A DNA stretch of 52,204 nucleotides from the NCBI RefSeq assembly GCF_000175635.1, contig NZ_ACVP01000035.1, positions 1 through 52,204 of the forward strand. Direction: 5' to 3'. This document shows, in pieces, positions 41,657 to 50,913 of this stretch (position 1 is its first letter; each line of letters begins with the position of its first letter). The position numbers and the translations under genes were made by a program. Source of the stretch: Corynebacterium tuberculostearicum SK141 (GTDB lineage: Bacteria; Actinomycetota; Actinomycetes; Mycobacteriales; Mycobacteriaceae). Below the pieces are notes generated by a model that was given only the letters and a program-made list of their open reading frames with translations, did no database searches and had not been told where the DNA came from.

Positions 41657-43549
41657 TCAGCGCTTCGCTTGCGCAGCCCGCAGGCCGTTCAAGATCACGA
41701 TCACTTCGGCGACCTCGTGAACCAACACGACGGCGGCCAGGCCTAGCACGCCGCTGATCGCCAGTGGCATCAACACGATGATGATGGCCAGAGACAGCAC
41801 GATGTTCTGGTTGATGATCCTGCTTCCTCGGCGGGCGTGCTGCAGCGCCTTCGGGATTAGCCGGAGGTCGTGGCCGGTGAAGGCGACGTCAGCGGACTCG
41901 ATCGCGGCGTCAGAGCCGGTCGCTCCCATCGCTATGCCCACCGTCGCGCCCGCCAGTGCCGGCGCGTCGTTGATGCCGTCGCCGATCATCGCCGTCGGCG
42001 TCTTGGAGGAGAATTCGGCGACGATGCTTGCCTTGTCCTCAGGGCGCAGCTCGGCGCGCACGTCGTCGATTCCGGCGATTCCAGCCAGCGCCCGGGCGGT
42101 GCGAGTGTTGTCGCCGGTGAGCATGCTTACTTCCACGTCGTTGGCGTGCAGGGCCTGCACGGCTTCGGGCACCTCGGGCCGCAACTCGTCGCGGACCCCG
42201 ATCGCCCCGGCGAGAGCGTCATCGACGGTGACTAGGACGCAGGTCTGGCCCTCGGACTCCATGCGCTCAACGTGCGCTTTCAGTGGCCCGGCGTCGATCC
42301 ATCGGGGGCTGCCCACCAGCACCCGTCGGCCTTCGACGGTGCCGCCGATGCCATGCCCAGCTTCCTCGCTGATGTCCGAGGCGGTGGGCGCTTCGGGCCC
42401 CGCTGCCGCGATCGCCGCGGCGAGGGGGTGTGTCGATTGCTGCTCAACTGCCGCCGCGAAGGAAAGCACCTGGGCCCGATCGAATCCGTCTGCCGGGACC
42501 ACTCCGGTAACCTCAGGCTGGTTGCGGGTAAGGGTTCCGGTTTTGTCCACTGCCAGGTGACGGATGCCGCCGAGTCGCTCGAACGCCGCGCCGGACTTGA
42601 TGACCACTCCGAACTGGCTGGCCGCGCCGATCGCGGCCACGACCGTCAGCGGCACGGAGATTGCCAGCGCGCACGGCGACGCTGCGACCAGGACTACCAG
42701 CGCACGGGTGATCCACGTCTCAGGGTCGCCCAGCAGCGAGCCGATAACGCCGACCAGCACCGCCAGGATCATCACCCCGGGCACTAGGGGTTGGGCAATC
42801 CGGTCGGCGATCCGGGCGCGGTCGCCCTTTTCCGCCTGCGCTTGCTCGACTAGGTCCACGAGTGTGGTCAGCGAGTTGTCCGTTCCAGCTGCGGTCGTCT
42901 CGACCTCCAGCACCCCGGCGGAGTTGATCGCTCCCGCAGGCACTTCGTCGCCGGGCGCAACCTCCTCCGGAATGGATTCTCCGGTGATCGCTGAGGTGTC
43001 AAGGCTGGAGCGCCCGGATCGAATGATGCCGTCCGTGGCGATCCGCTCCCCGGGGCGCACGAGCATTAGCTCGCCAACCTCGAGGTCCTTCGCTTCGACC
43101 TCGGCCGCTGTGCCGTCGCGCAGCACCGTCGCGGTCTGCGGTACCAGCTTCAACAGCGCCCGCAGTCCGCCTTGGGCCCGGTCCATCGCCTTGTCTTCCA
43201 GTGCCTCGGCGATCGAGTACAGGAACGCTAGCGCCGCGGCCTCTCCGACGAATCCGAGGATCACCGCACCGACCGCGCTGATCGTCATTAGCAAGCCAAT
43301 GCCGAGCTTGCGCTTCGTGACAAGGTTCCGGATCGCTCCAGGCGCGAACGTGTAAGCGCCCAACAGCAGCCCAACCCAATACAGTACCGTCGCGGGCGTC
43401 TCCAAGTCGGACCAGTCCAGCGCCAGTCCTGTTATGAGGGCTACGCCGGAGAAGATCGGCAGCAGTAGCTCAGGGTCCTTCCACCATGGCCGATCGAGCT
43501 CGTCGATCTCCGTGGCGGGTTCGTGTTCGCATCCACATGCTGAACTCAT
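41657..43549 (-). CDS. ctpG: CtpG-like heavy-metal P1B-type ATPase
   Basis: The 630-residue metal-exporting ATPase has a short Cys/His N-terminus (CGCEHEP). It carries the metal-binding SPC (residues 291-293), the phosphorylated Asp335 in DKTGTLT, GDGIND and a C-terminal AAVVLVHEVAEVIVILNG. It has no full N-terminal HMA domain. This type exports Zn2+/Cd2+/Co2+. The gene follows cmtR in the same order as CmtR-CtpG in M. tuberculosis, so Cd/Pb/Zn efflux is inferred. AAAGGAG lies 8 nt before the ATG at 43549. Base and codon usage (many GATC/CGATC, CGCTC) differs from flanking genes. Confidence 0.9.
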   Translation of the reverse strand: MSSACGCEHEPATEIDELDRPWWKDPELLLPIFSGVALITGLALDWSDLETPATVLYWVGLLLGAYTFAPGAIRNLVTKRKLGIGLLMTISAVGAVILGFVGEAAALAFLYSIAEALEDKAMDRAQGGLRALLKLVPQTATVLRDGTAAEVEAKDLEVGELMLVRPGERIATDGIIRSGRSSLDTSAITGESIPEEVAPGDEVPAGAINSAGVLEVETTAAGTDNSLTTLVDLVEQAQAEKGDRARIADRIAQPLVPGVMILAVLVGVIGSLLGDPETWITRALVVLVAASPCALAISVPLTVVAAIGAASQFGVVIKSGAAFERLGGIRHLAVDKTGTLTRNQPEVTGVVPADGFDRAQVLSFAAAVEQQSTHPLAAAIAAAGPEAPTASDISEEAGHGIGGTVEGRRVLVGSPRWIDAGPLKAHVERMESEGQTCVLVTVDDALAGAIGVRDELRPEVPEAVQALHANDVEVSMLTGDNTRTARALAGIAGIDDVRAELRPEDKASIVAEFSSKTPTAMIGDGINDAPALAGATVGIAMGATGSDAAIESADVAFTGHDLRLIPKALQHARRGSRIINQNIVLSLAIIIVLMPLAISGVLGLAAVVLVHEVAEVIVILNGLRAAQAKR

Positions 43550-43905
43550 ACGTCCGCTCCTTTCTCGCCGCAGCCGGGCACCGAGCACTCAGTGTCGATG
43601 CAGGGGGCGTTCTCGTCGACGGCCAGTGTCGCGTTGACTAGCGCTTCGAGCGCTGCCGCGAGGTGCGGATCGGCGATTTCGTAGCGGGTCTTACGGCCCT
43701 CCGGCTCAGCGACGACAATGCCACAATCGCGCAGGCAAGACAGGTGGTTCGAAACGTTCGAGCGCGTCAGATCCAAGCTTTGCGAGAGCACAGCCGGGTA
43801 GCTCGGACCGTCTAGTAGGGTTAGCAGGATTCGGGAGCGCGTCGGATCAGCCATGGCCCGGCCGAGCCGGTTCATGACGTCGAGGCGCGAAGCAATAGTC
43901 AGCAT
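43546..43905 (-). CDS. cmtR: CmtR-type ArsR-family Cd/Pb-responsive repressor
   Basis: The 119-residue winged-helix repressor has the recognition-helix pattern LTRSNVSNHLSCLRDCG. Cys57, Cys61 and Cys102 sit at the same numbers as the metal ligands of M. tuberculosis CmtR; two further cysteines follow (107, 112). Metal binding should release it from DNA and induce the ATPase. It overlaps ctpG by 4 nt (ATGA). Its ATG is leaderless: TATAGT lies 7 nt upstream. Confidence 0.92.
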   Translation of the reverse strand: MLTIASRLDVMNRLGRAMADPTRSRILLTLLDGPSYPAVLSQSLDLTRSNVSNHLSCLRDCGIVVAEPEGRKTRYEIADPHLAAALEALVNATLAVDENAPCIDTECSVPGCGEKGADV

Positions 43906-43954
43906 GTGCTGAACTATACAGTGTGCGGTGAACTATTTAAAATGGGCTGAACTA
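43905..43954 (+). promoter_or_regulatory. Three 12-bp direct repeats, likely CmtR operator
   Basis: TGNGSTGAACTA occurs at 43905-43916, 43924-43935 and 43943-43954, each exactly 19 bp from the last. The first overlaps the -10 (TATAGT, minus strand 43913-43918) and touches the start codon; the second covers the -35 region. Occupancy would block the cmtR-ctpG promoter. Confidence 0.7.
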
Positions 43955-43987
43955 ACAGTCACGCGAAAGTCCTGCGACCTGCAAGAA

Positions 43988-44233
43988 TTAGTCGAGGGGA
44001 TAGCCGATGACTGGTCCTTCGCGGTTCGGCTGCCAACCCAACGCGGGGGGCGCGACATGGGCGGCGAATTTCTCCAGAATCTTCACGTGGATGTCCACAC
44101 CCACCCCTGTGGGGAGGGTGATGAACAGGGTGTCGGCGGACATGACGGCGGCGTAGGTACGGCTAGCGACACTGACACCAGGTTCTCCATCAAGGGCTAG
44201 ACACTCACGGACATTGCGTACGGGTCGAACCAC
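43988..44233 (-). pseudogene. Possible gene or transposase remnant
   Basis: The 81-codon GTG-started frame includes EPGVSVASRTYAA, reminiscent of the N-terminal part of IS3-group OrfB transposases, but the rest does not match. It overlaps short frames further upstream (44205-44390 and 44387-44464) in different phases, as would a gene broken by frameshifts. No inverted ends of an IS are visible. Confidence 0.25.
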
Positions 44234-44487
44234 ACGTAGCGAAGCTTTCTAATAGCCAAATGACTATCTCTTTTCGCTGGTATCCGGGAATGATACTTCC
44301 TTGAAGTCGGCGGTGTTGGCTACCCCGCGTACGAAGTACTGGAACTACTGCTTGGAAACCACTTTGGTCTACGAAGCCATAGCCCTTCACGCTACATCGC
44401 AGGAAAATTCCATTTCACGGTCGGTATGGGCCTTTTGCAGTTGGTTAATTCGAAATTTGTTCACCGTCTCCTTAGCCACCCACACGC

Positions 44488-44616
44488 TTAACACGGTGTT
44501 TGGTCATCTTCGCGCGAGGCGAGCAGCTCCTTTAAGTGCGCATCGATGTCATCGAGCTTTCTCAGAACGGATACGGCGAAAACGATACTAATGACTAAAG
44601 CGATAATACTGAGCAT
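44488..44616 (-). CDS. Small single-pass membrane protein, 42 residues
   Basis: A canonical AAAGGAGG lies 7 nt before the ATG at 44616. The first 18 residues are hydrophobic (Ile, Val, Ala, Leu), followed by a charged helix of about 20 residues (Arg-Lys, then Asp/Glu/Lys/His), ending in Pro-Cys. It lies alone between the betA terminator and the decayed region. No family is recognised. The strong ribosome site and clean TM-plus-amphipathic layout argue it is real. Confidence 0.6.
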   Translation of the reverse strand: MLSIIALVISIVFAVSVLRKLDDIDAHLKELLASREDDQTPC

Positions 44617-44732
44617 CAATGTCCTCCTTTACTCTGTCATTTCAATCCAGCGGGGCCGCTTCCTTGCCCGCCGATTAAACCATGGTTCTGGCCCAGCGGA
44701 GAGGTGCACGGGGAAAGGGGACGTCGGCAAGC

Positions 44733-44775
44733 AAAAGCGCCGCGCCCCCAAGGATGGGGAACGCGGCGCTAAAGC
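44733..44775 (-). terminator. Rho-independent terminator of betA
   Basis: AGCGCCGCG (44736-44744) pairs with CGCGGCGCT (44762-44770), extended by CCCC/GGGG inside. The minus strand continues into TTTT. Confidence 0.88.
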
Positions 44776-44793
44776 AATCCGGCGGGAGGCTGC

Positions 44794-46569
44794 TTAGTGG
44801 TCAGCGCCCTGGATGGAGTGCTTGTGATCGCGGACTGCTTCGCCCTCAGCATAGAGCGGCATATCCTGCTTAGCCTTGTACCACTCGGCGTGGTTCGGCT
44901 CGAGCGGGGTGCGGCCGGCGATGAGGTCGGCAGCCTTCTCGCCCACCATCATGGTTGGGGCGTAGATATTGCCGTTGGTCACAGACGGGAAGACGGAGGC
45001 ATCCGCAATGTAGAGGCCTTCGACGCCCCACACGCCCATGGTGTCTGGGTTAACCACGGCCATAGGATCGGACTCCGCGCCCATCTTGGCGGTGCAGGAT
45101 GGGTGCAGCGCGGTCTCGCCGTCGTTGCGGACCCACTCCAAGATTTCCTCGTCGGTCTGTACATCCACGCCCGGGCTAAACTCGCGGGCGCCAACTTCTT
45201 CCATTGCCTTGGTATCCAGCAAGGAGCGGGCAACGCGTACGGCCTCAACCCACTCGCGGCGGTCCTGGTCGGTCTTCAGGTAGTTGAAGAGGATGGACGG
45301 CTTGTCGTGGATATCGGCGCTCTTGATGTGAACGTGGCCCTTGGTATCGGAGAACATCGGGCCCACGTGCCACTGGAAGCCGTGCTTGACGTCCGCCTTC
45401 TGGCCGTCGTAACGCACAGCCATCGGCAGGAAGTGGAACATGAGGTTCGGGTATGCCTCATTCTCATTAGAGCGCACGAAGCCGCCGCCCTCGAAGTGGG
45501 AGGTAGCAACCGGGCCCTTGTGGGTCAGCAGCCACTGCAGACCCATGAACGGCCAGCGCCACTTATCCAGGTAAGGCTGGGAGGAGGCGGTGGACTTGGT
45601 GGTCTCATACTGGATGTAGACCTCGAGGTGGTCCTGCAGGTTCTCGCCCACACCCGGCAGGTGCTTGATGACGTCAATCCCGTGCTTCTCCAGAATCTCA
45701 CGGTCACCAATGCCGGAGATCTCCAGCAGCTGCGGGGTGTTAATGGCACCGGCGGACAGCACGATCTTCTCGGCGTAGACGCGGTGCACGCCACCCTGCC
45801 ACTCGTACTCGACGCCGACGGCCTTCTGGCCCTCGAAGAGGATCTTGGTGGTGAAAGCGCGGGTGCGGATCTCGAGGTTCTCGCGATCCATATTGGGGTA
45901 CAGGTAAGCGCGGGCAGCGGACCAACGCTTGCCGTTCTTAATATTGCGGTCGAACGGAGCGAAGCCCTCCTGGCGGTAACCATTGACGTCATTGGTCAGG
46001 TTAAAACCGGCCTCCTGCACGGACTTGAACAGGGCCTGGAAAAGCTCGGAGGTAGCCGGACCGCGGGAGAGGTACAGCGGGCCATCGTGGCCACGGCGCG
46101 GATCGTTCGGCTCGGCCGCAGCGGCGGTTTCCATGCGGTTGAAGTACGGCAGGCAGTGGGCGAAATCCCAGTTCTCCATGCCTGGGTTCTGGCCCCACTT
46201 CTCATAGTCCATCGGGTTACCGCGCTGGAAGATCATGCCGTTGATGGAAGAAGATCCGCCGAGAACCTTGCCGCGGGCATGGTAGACGCGGCGGCCGTTC
46301 ATCTCCGGCTCCGGATCGGACTCGTACATCCAGTCATAGTTCTTTGCACCAATTGGGAAAGAGAAACCGGATGGCATGTGGATGAACAGATCCCACAGGG
46401 AATCTGGGCGGCCGGCCTCGAGGACCAGCACGCGGGTGTCCTTGTCTTCGGTCAGGCGTGCGGCGATGACGGAGCCTGCGGAGCCACCGCCAACGACGAC
46501 TACGTCGCTTACTTCATCGGTGACCTTCTTAGCGGAACGCTTCTTGGTCAGCTTGTCCATAAAACCCAT
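44794..46569 (-). CDS. betA: Choline dehydrogenase BetA (GMC family)
   Basis: The 591-residue FAD enzyme oxidises choline to betaine aldehyde. The dinucleotide loop GGGSAG lies at residues 27-32. GMC signatures are [21 protein letters not shown] and [19 protein letters not shown], and the catalytic His is in [22 protein letters not shown] lies 5 nt before the ATG at 46569, which adds about 20 residues before the flavin fold. It diverges from betT, and betB follows betT. Confidence 0.95.
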   Translation of the reverse strand: MGFMDKLTKKRSAKKVTDEVSDVVVVGGGSAGSVIAARLTEDKDTRVLVLEAGRPDSLWDLFIHMPSGFSFPIGAKNYDWMYESDPEPEMNGRRVYHARGKVLGGSSSINGMIFQRGNPMDYEKWGQNPGMENWDFAHCLPYFNRMETAAAAEPNDPRRGHDGPLYLSRGPATSELFQALFKSVQEAGFNLTNDVNGYRQEGFAPFDRNIKNGKRWSAARAYLYPNMDRENLEIRTRAFTTKILFEGQKAVGVEYEWQGGVHRVYAEKIVLSAGAINTPQLLEISGIGDREILEKHGIDVIKHLPGVGENLQDHLEVYIQYETTKSTASSQPYLDKWRWPFMGLQWLLTHKGPVATSHFEGGGFVRSNENEAYPNLMFHFLPMAVRYDGQKADVKHGFQWHVGPMFSDTKGHVHIKSADIHDKPSILFNYLKTDQDRREWVEAVRVARSLLDTKAMEEVGAREFSPGVDVQTDEEILEWVRNDGETALHPSCTAKMGAESDPMAVVNPDTMGVWGVEGLYIADASVFPSVTNGNIYAPTMMVGEKAADLIAGRTPLEPNHAEWYKAKQDMPLYAEGEAVRDHKHSIQGADH

Positions 46570-46902
46570 AAATCCCCTTCTTTCTGTGAAATATCTCACA
46601 CGTCAAGATGGCCCCACCGAAAGTGAATATTTTGTAATTTATACAAAAGTCTGTAAATATCCACATCGCCTTATGTGTGGGCACTATCTCCAGAGTACAC
46701 ATCCCCCTAGAAGTTTGCCCAGAATAAGGTATATTTGCCTTGTTCGGATGGACGTCTCTGCAGATGAAATCCGAAGTCTTTTCGCATAAATCACCCACAT
46801 ATGATTCATTTCACTCACCTATCTCTCCCTGCGATCTTGTGAGACTTTTGGGGCACTCGTGCGAAAGATTCGGCCCAAACCAACCAACACTAGGAGAAGT
46901 AG
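46570..46902. promoter_or_regulatory. Divergent betA-betT control region
   Basis: This 333-bp AT-rich region carries ribosome sites at both ends and no gene. A perfect dyad of 7-bp arms (TTTTGTA 46630-46636 and TACAAAA 46642-46648, 5-nt spacer) lies 61-79 bp upstream of betA. A weaker CCACAT/ATGTGTGG dyad lies at 46661-46680. No BetI-type repressor gene lies in the window. Confidence 0.5.
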
Positions 46903-49152
46903 ATGGCAAACTTCGATCCTCACGACCCTGAGGAGCCCCACACTTCGAGCACATCCCCCCAACACGGGGGTAAAGACACCTCTCTCGCAACCCCCTCTGG
47001 GGATACCAAAAAGCGCAGCCCGCGCTACCAAGTCCGCGCCCTCGTCGGCAGCTACAAGGCAGAAACCGGCGATGATGTAGGCGCGGGCGAGGTCCCCGCA
47101 CCCAAGACCAACTGGCCGGTATTTATTATCTCTGGCGTGTTAATCATCGCCATGGTGCTCTACGCCGGCTTTGGCCGTGAATCAGCGGCGGAGACCCTGG
47201 CCAATGTCACCGGCTGGATTGGTACCAACCTCGGCTGGTTCTATGTTCTCACCGCCACCATCGCCGTGGTTTTCGTCCTTTATATTGCCATCTCCAATGC
47301 CGGCAATATTCGCTTAGGCCCGGACCACTCGCGGCCTAAATTCAATACTTTCTCCTGGGTATCCATGCTCTTTGCCGCCGGCATCGGCGTGGACCTTATG
47401 TTCTTCGCCGTCGCCGAGCCGGTCACCATGTACATGGCGCCGCCCGTGGGCGAGGGCGAGACCATGCAGGCCGCCAAGGAAGCCGTGGTCTACGCCATGT
47501 TCCACTATGGCCTGACCGGCTGGGCCCTCTACGCCCTCATGGGCATGGCTTTCGGCTACTTTGCCTACCGCCTGAATATGCCGCTGGCTATTCGCTCCGC
47601 GCTCTACCCGCTCATCGGCAAGCGCGTGCACGGCCCTATTGGCTCCGCTGTCGACATCGCCGCCATGCTGGGCACCGTCTTCGGTGTTACCGCCTCCCTG
47701 GGTATCGGCGTGGTGCAGCTGTCCTACGGCATTCACCTCATCTTCGGCTTTGAGCAGGGCTTCGGTCTGCAGGCCGCGCTCATCATCATCGCCATTACTA
47801 TTGCGACCCTCTCGGCCGTATCCGGCGTGGATAAGGGCATCCGCTTCCTCTCCGAGCTCAACGTCTACCTGGCCATCGCGCTGATGGTCTACGTCGTGGT
47901 CTTTGGCAAGACCGCCTACCTCTTCGATGCCATCGTGACCAATATCGGCGACTATGTCTCGAAGTTCCCGTCTTGGACCATGGAAACCTTTGCCTTCGCC
48001 GAGGACCAGGCGGCAGCCGATACCTGGATGCAGTCCTGGACCCTCTTCTTCTGGGCATGGTGGATTGCTTGGGCGACCTTCGTTGGCCTCTTCTTGGCCC
48101 GCATCTCCCGCGGCCGCACCCTGCGCCAGTTCATCTTCGGCACCCTCACCTTCCCGTTCCTGTTCATCCTGATGTGGATGTCCTTCTTTGGTAACACTGC
48201 CTTGGACATGGTCCGCTCCGGTGACTACCCCGAATTCGCCGAGAACGCTATTAACGTGCCAGAACAAGGCTTCTACGACATGCTGCACGAGTTCCCAGGC
48301 TCTGGCATCGTCATCTTCCTGACCACCTTTATTGGCCTACTGCTCTATATCACCTCGGCCGACTCCGGCGCGCTGGTGATGTCCAACTTCACCTCTCGCA
48401 TCACCGATAACCGCCAGGATGGCGCACGCTGGCTGCGCATCTTCTGGTCCGTAACCGTAGGTGCGCTGACCCTAGCATTGCTACAGATCGATGGCATCGC
48501 CACCGTGCAGTCCGCGACCGTCGTGATGGGCCTGCCCTTTGCCTTCGTGGTCTACCTCATCATGTTCTCCCTGTGGAAGTCCCTGCGCCTAGAAAACGTG
48601 CAGCGCGAGGCCCGCACCACCGCTATGCACGGCGTGATTTCCTCCCGCACCGAGCGCGAGCCTTCGGATTCCAACCTGTGGAAGAACCGCCTCGACCGCG
48701 CCAATACCTTCCCTTCCAAGAAGGAGATGGATACTTACCTGCGCGATACCGCCACCTACGCTTTGGAGCAGGTAGCAACGCACATGCGCAGCCGCGGCTA
48801 CGATGCCCTCTTGCTCACCAGCGAGCTTCCCGACGTCGAATTGCCCCAGCTCGACCTAGAAGTAAAGCTGCACAATGAGCGCATGTTCCGCTACCAGCTC
48901 TTCCCGGTCGCGGCCGAACGCCCCGATTTCAGCGCGGGCGAGGGCGACGAGTACTACCGCCTTGAGGTCTATGACATGACTGGTTCGCTGGGCTATGACG
49001 TCTACGGCTATTCCGAGAACCAGATCATTAACAATGTGCTGGATCTCTACGAGCGCCACTTGGCCTTCCTCTACATGCAGCAGACCCAGCCGGGCGACTC
49101 CGATGTCTCCGATGGCGCCGAGCCCGAGCGCACCTGGCGCGAAGATAGCTAA
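46903..49152 (+). CDS. betT: BCCT-family choline transporter BetT
   Basis: The 749-residue betaine/choline/carnitine transporter has a hydrophilic N-terminus of about 65 residues, twelve helices (about 70-565) and a long cytoplasmic C-terminal domain of about 180 residues, as in osmotically controlled BetT. Family features are SMLFAAGIGVDLMFFAVAEP, FHYGLTGWALYALMGM, DKGIRFLSELN and the substrate-site Trp cluster in FFWAWWIAWATFVGLFLARISRGRT. AGGAGAAG lies 4 nt before the ATG. Together with betA and betB it supports choline uptake and conversion to glycine betaine. Confidence 0.93.
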   Translation: MANFDPHDPEEPHTSSTSPQHGGKDTSLATPSGDTKKRSPRYQVRALVGSYKAETGDDVGAGEVPAPKTNWPVFIISGVLIIAMVLYAGFGRESAAETLANVTGWIGTNLGWFYVLTATIAVVFVLYIAISNAGNIRLGPDHSRPKFNTFSWVSMLFAAGIGVDLMFFAVAEPVTMYMAPPVGEGETMQAAKEAVVYAMFHYGLTGWALYALMGMAFGYFAYRLNMPLAIRSALYPLIGKRVHGPIGSAVDIAAMLGTVFGVTASLGIGVVQLSYGIHLIFGFEQGFGLQAALIIIAITIATLSAVSGVDKGIRFLSELNVYLAIALMVYVVVFGKTAYLFDAIVTNIGDYVSKFPSWTMETFAFAEDQAAADTWMQSWTLFFWAWWIAWATFVGLFLARISRGRTLRQFIFGTLTFPFLFILMWMSFFGNTALDMVRSGDYPEFAENAINVPEQGFYDMLHEFPGSGIVIFLTTFIGLLLYITSADSGALVMSNFTSRITDNRQDGARWLRIFWSVTVGALTLALLQIDGIATVQSATVVMGLPFAFVVYLIMFSLWKSLRLENVQREARTTAMHGVISSRTEREPSDSNLWKNRLDRANTFPSKKEMDTYLRDTATYALEQVATHMRSRGYDALLLTSELPDVELPQLDLEVKLHNERMFRYQLFPVAAERPDFSAGEGDEYYRLEVYDMTGSLGYDVYGYSENQIINNVLDLYERHLAFLYMQQTQPGDSDVSDGAEPERTWREDS

Positions 49153-49197
49153 GCTGGCCACTACAACTACCTCTATGAGAGAAAGGTTGCTTTTCAC

Positions 49198-50775
49198 TTG
49201 AGCACCCAGAACACTTTGTTCGACCCCACCCAGACCGAGCTGCTGAAGGGCGTGCATGCCGATGGCGCCCCGAAGTCCCTGTTCATCAACGGTAAGTGGG
49301 AAGCCGCCCAGAGCGGCGAAACCCGCACCATTATCTGCCCGGCCGATGGTTCCACCGTCGGTTTAGTCTCCGAAGCATCCGACGAGGACACCGAACGCGC
49401 CATCAAGGTTGCCCGTGAAACCTTCGATAACGGCGAGTGGGCCAATACCCCGTCTGCCGAGCGTGGCAAGCTGGTTATCCGCGTGGCCGATTTCATCCGC
49501 GAGCACAAGGAGCTTTTCGCGCAGGCCGAGTCCGCTGATACCGGCAAGCGCTACGAGGAATCCTTGGGCGATATGGATGACATCGCCAACGCTTTTGAGT
49601 ACTTCGGCACCCTGGCCCAGCACCAGGCCGGTCGCGTAGTCGACCCACAGGATCCCAACCTGCGTTCCCGCATCGATGCCGAGCCCGTCGGCGTCTGCGG
49701 CCTGATTACCCCATGGAACTACCCGCTGCTGCAGGTCTCCTGGAAGGTCGGCCCGGCCCTAGCCGCCGGCAATACCTTCGTCCTTAAGCAGGCAGAGCTC
49801 ACCCCGCACACCGCGATGCTGCTCATGGCCGCCCTCAAGGAGTGCGGCCTGCCGGACGGCGTAGGCAACCTCATCACCGGTGCTGGCGCTAACTGCGGCA
49901 ACCCGCTCTCCCAGCACCCGGACGTGGACATGGTCTCCTTCACCGGCGGCCTGGTCACCGGCAAGATCATCGCCAAGAATGCGGCTGAGACCGTCAAGCG
50001 CACCGCGCTCGAGCTCGGCGGCAAGAACCCGAACGTCATCTTCGCCGATGCCGATTTCGACGTCGCCGTGGACAACGCCCTCAATGGCGCCTTCTTCCAC
50101 TCCGGCCAGGTTTGCTCCGCCGGCTCCCGCATCGTCGTAGAAGAGTCCCTGCACGATAAGTTCGTCGACGCCCTGGTAGAGCGCGCCAATAAGATCAAGA
50201 TCGGCGGCCCGACCGATGACAAGGCAGAGACCGGCCCGCTCATCTCCGCCGAGCACCGCGAGAAGGTTGCCGCCTACGTGGACAAGGCTCGCGAGCAGGG
50301 CGCCAAGATCCTCACCGGTGGCCGCGCCGCTACCAGCGAGGACACCAATGGCCAGCATGGCACCGGCGCCACCGACCTAGGCGCTGGTGTGTACTACCTG
50401 CCAACCATCATTGACGGAGCTACCCGCGAGATGGACTGCGTCCACGACGAGGCCTTCGGCCCGACCGTGACCATCGAGACCTTCACCAACGAGGAGGAGG
50501 CCATCGCCATCGCGAATGACACCGAATATGGTCTGGCAGGTGCCGTCTACACTTCCGACGCCGGCCGCGCCGAGCGCGTTGCCCGCGCCCTGCGCCATGG
50601 CACCATCTGGATCAACGACTTCCACCCGTACCTGCCGCAGGCAGAGTGGGGCGGCTTCAAGCAATCCGGCAACGGCCGCGAGCTTGGCCCCACCGGCTTG
50701 GCCGAGTACCAGGAGCACAAGCACGTGTACCAGAACCTCTCCCCTGCCGCTTGGGATCAGTTCGGCCTGCAGTAA
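49198..50775 (+). CDS. betB: Betaine-aldehyde dehydrogenase BetB
   Basis: The 525-residue NAD(P)-dependent aldehyde dehydrogenase has catalytic Cys306 (SGQVCSAG) and general base Glu272 (ELGGKN). The cofactor region is PWNYPLLQVSWKVGPALAAGN. It oxidises betaine aldehyde to glycine betaine. The start is a TTG with AAAGG about 12 nt upstream; no in-frame ATG lies in the first 60 codons at a suitable place. It follows betT after 45 bp in the same direction. Confidence 0.92.
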   Translation: MSTQNTLFDPTQTELLKGVHADGAPKSLFINGKWEAAQSGETRTIICPADGSTVGLVSEASDEDTERAIKVARETFDNGEWANTPSAERGKLVIRVADFIREHKELFAQAESADTGKRYEESLGDMDDIANAFEYFGTLAQHQAGRVVDPQDPNLRSRIDAEPVGVCGLITPWNYPLLQVSWKVGPALAAGNTFVLKQAELTPHTAMLLMAALKECGLPDGVGNLITGAGANCGNPLSQHPDVDMVSFTGGLVTGKIIAKNAAETVKRTALELGGKNPNVIFADADFDVAVDNALNGAFFHSGQVCSAGSRIVVEESLHDKFVDALVERANKIKIGGPTDDKAETGPLISAEHREKVAAYVDKAREQGAKILTGGRAATSEDTNGQHGTGATDLGAGVYYLPTIIDGATREMDCVHDEAFGPTVTIETFTNEEEAIAIANDTEYGLAGAVYTSDAGRAERVARALRHGTIWINDFHPYLPQAEWGGFKQSGNGRELGPTGLAEYQEHKHVYQNLSPAAWDQFGLQ

Positions 50776-50797
50776 CTAAGCCGGCCACATAAAAGCC

Positions 50798-50829
50798 AGT
50801 CCCCGCTGCTCGGAAAGAGCGCGGGGGCT
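50798..50829 (+). terminator. Likely terminator after betB
   Basis: AGTCCCCGC (50798-50806) pairs with GCGGGGGCT (50821-50829), one G-U pair, 22 nt after the stop. No U-tract follows. Confidence 0.55.
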
Positions 50830-50913
50830 GAAGTGTATCTGGCCAACGTGCGGCCACGCTATCGGTCTCGTTCGTCTATTGCGGGGCCAGAACGTGGCCG
50901 CTGTGCGAACTGA

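Noticed and set aside
44387..44464. 25-codon GTG frame with AGGAG 3 nt upstream, followed by a 61-codon frame overlapping at GTGA
   Set aside because: The ribosome spacing is short, the products look random, and the chain of overlapping frames is better read as decayed DNA.
44797..46626. Open frame of 609 codons antisense to betA
   Set aside because: It is an antisense artefact of a GC-rich gene. betA has FAD and GMC motifs and a ribosome site.
50851..50900. CGGCCACG/CGTGGCCG inverted repeat after betB as an operator
   Set aside because: The 34-nt loop and its position between convergent gene ends make a weak terminator stem more likely than a regulatory site.
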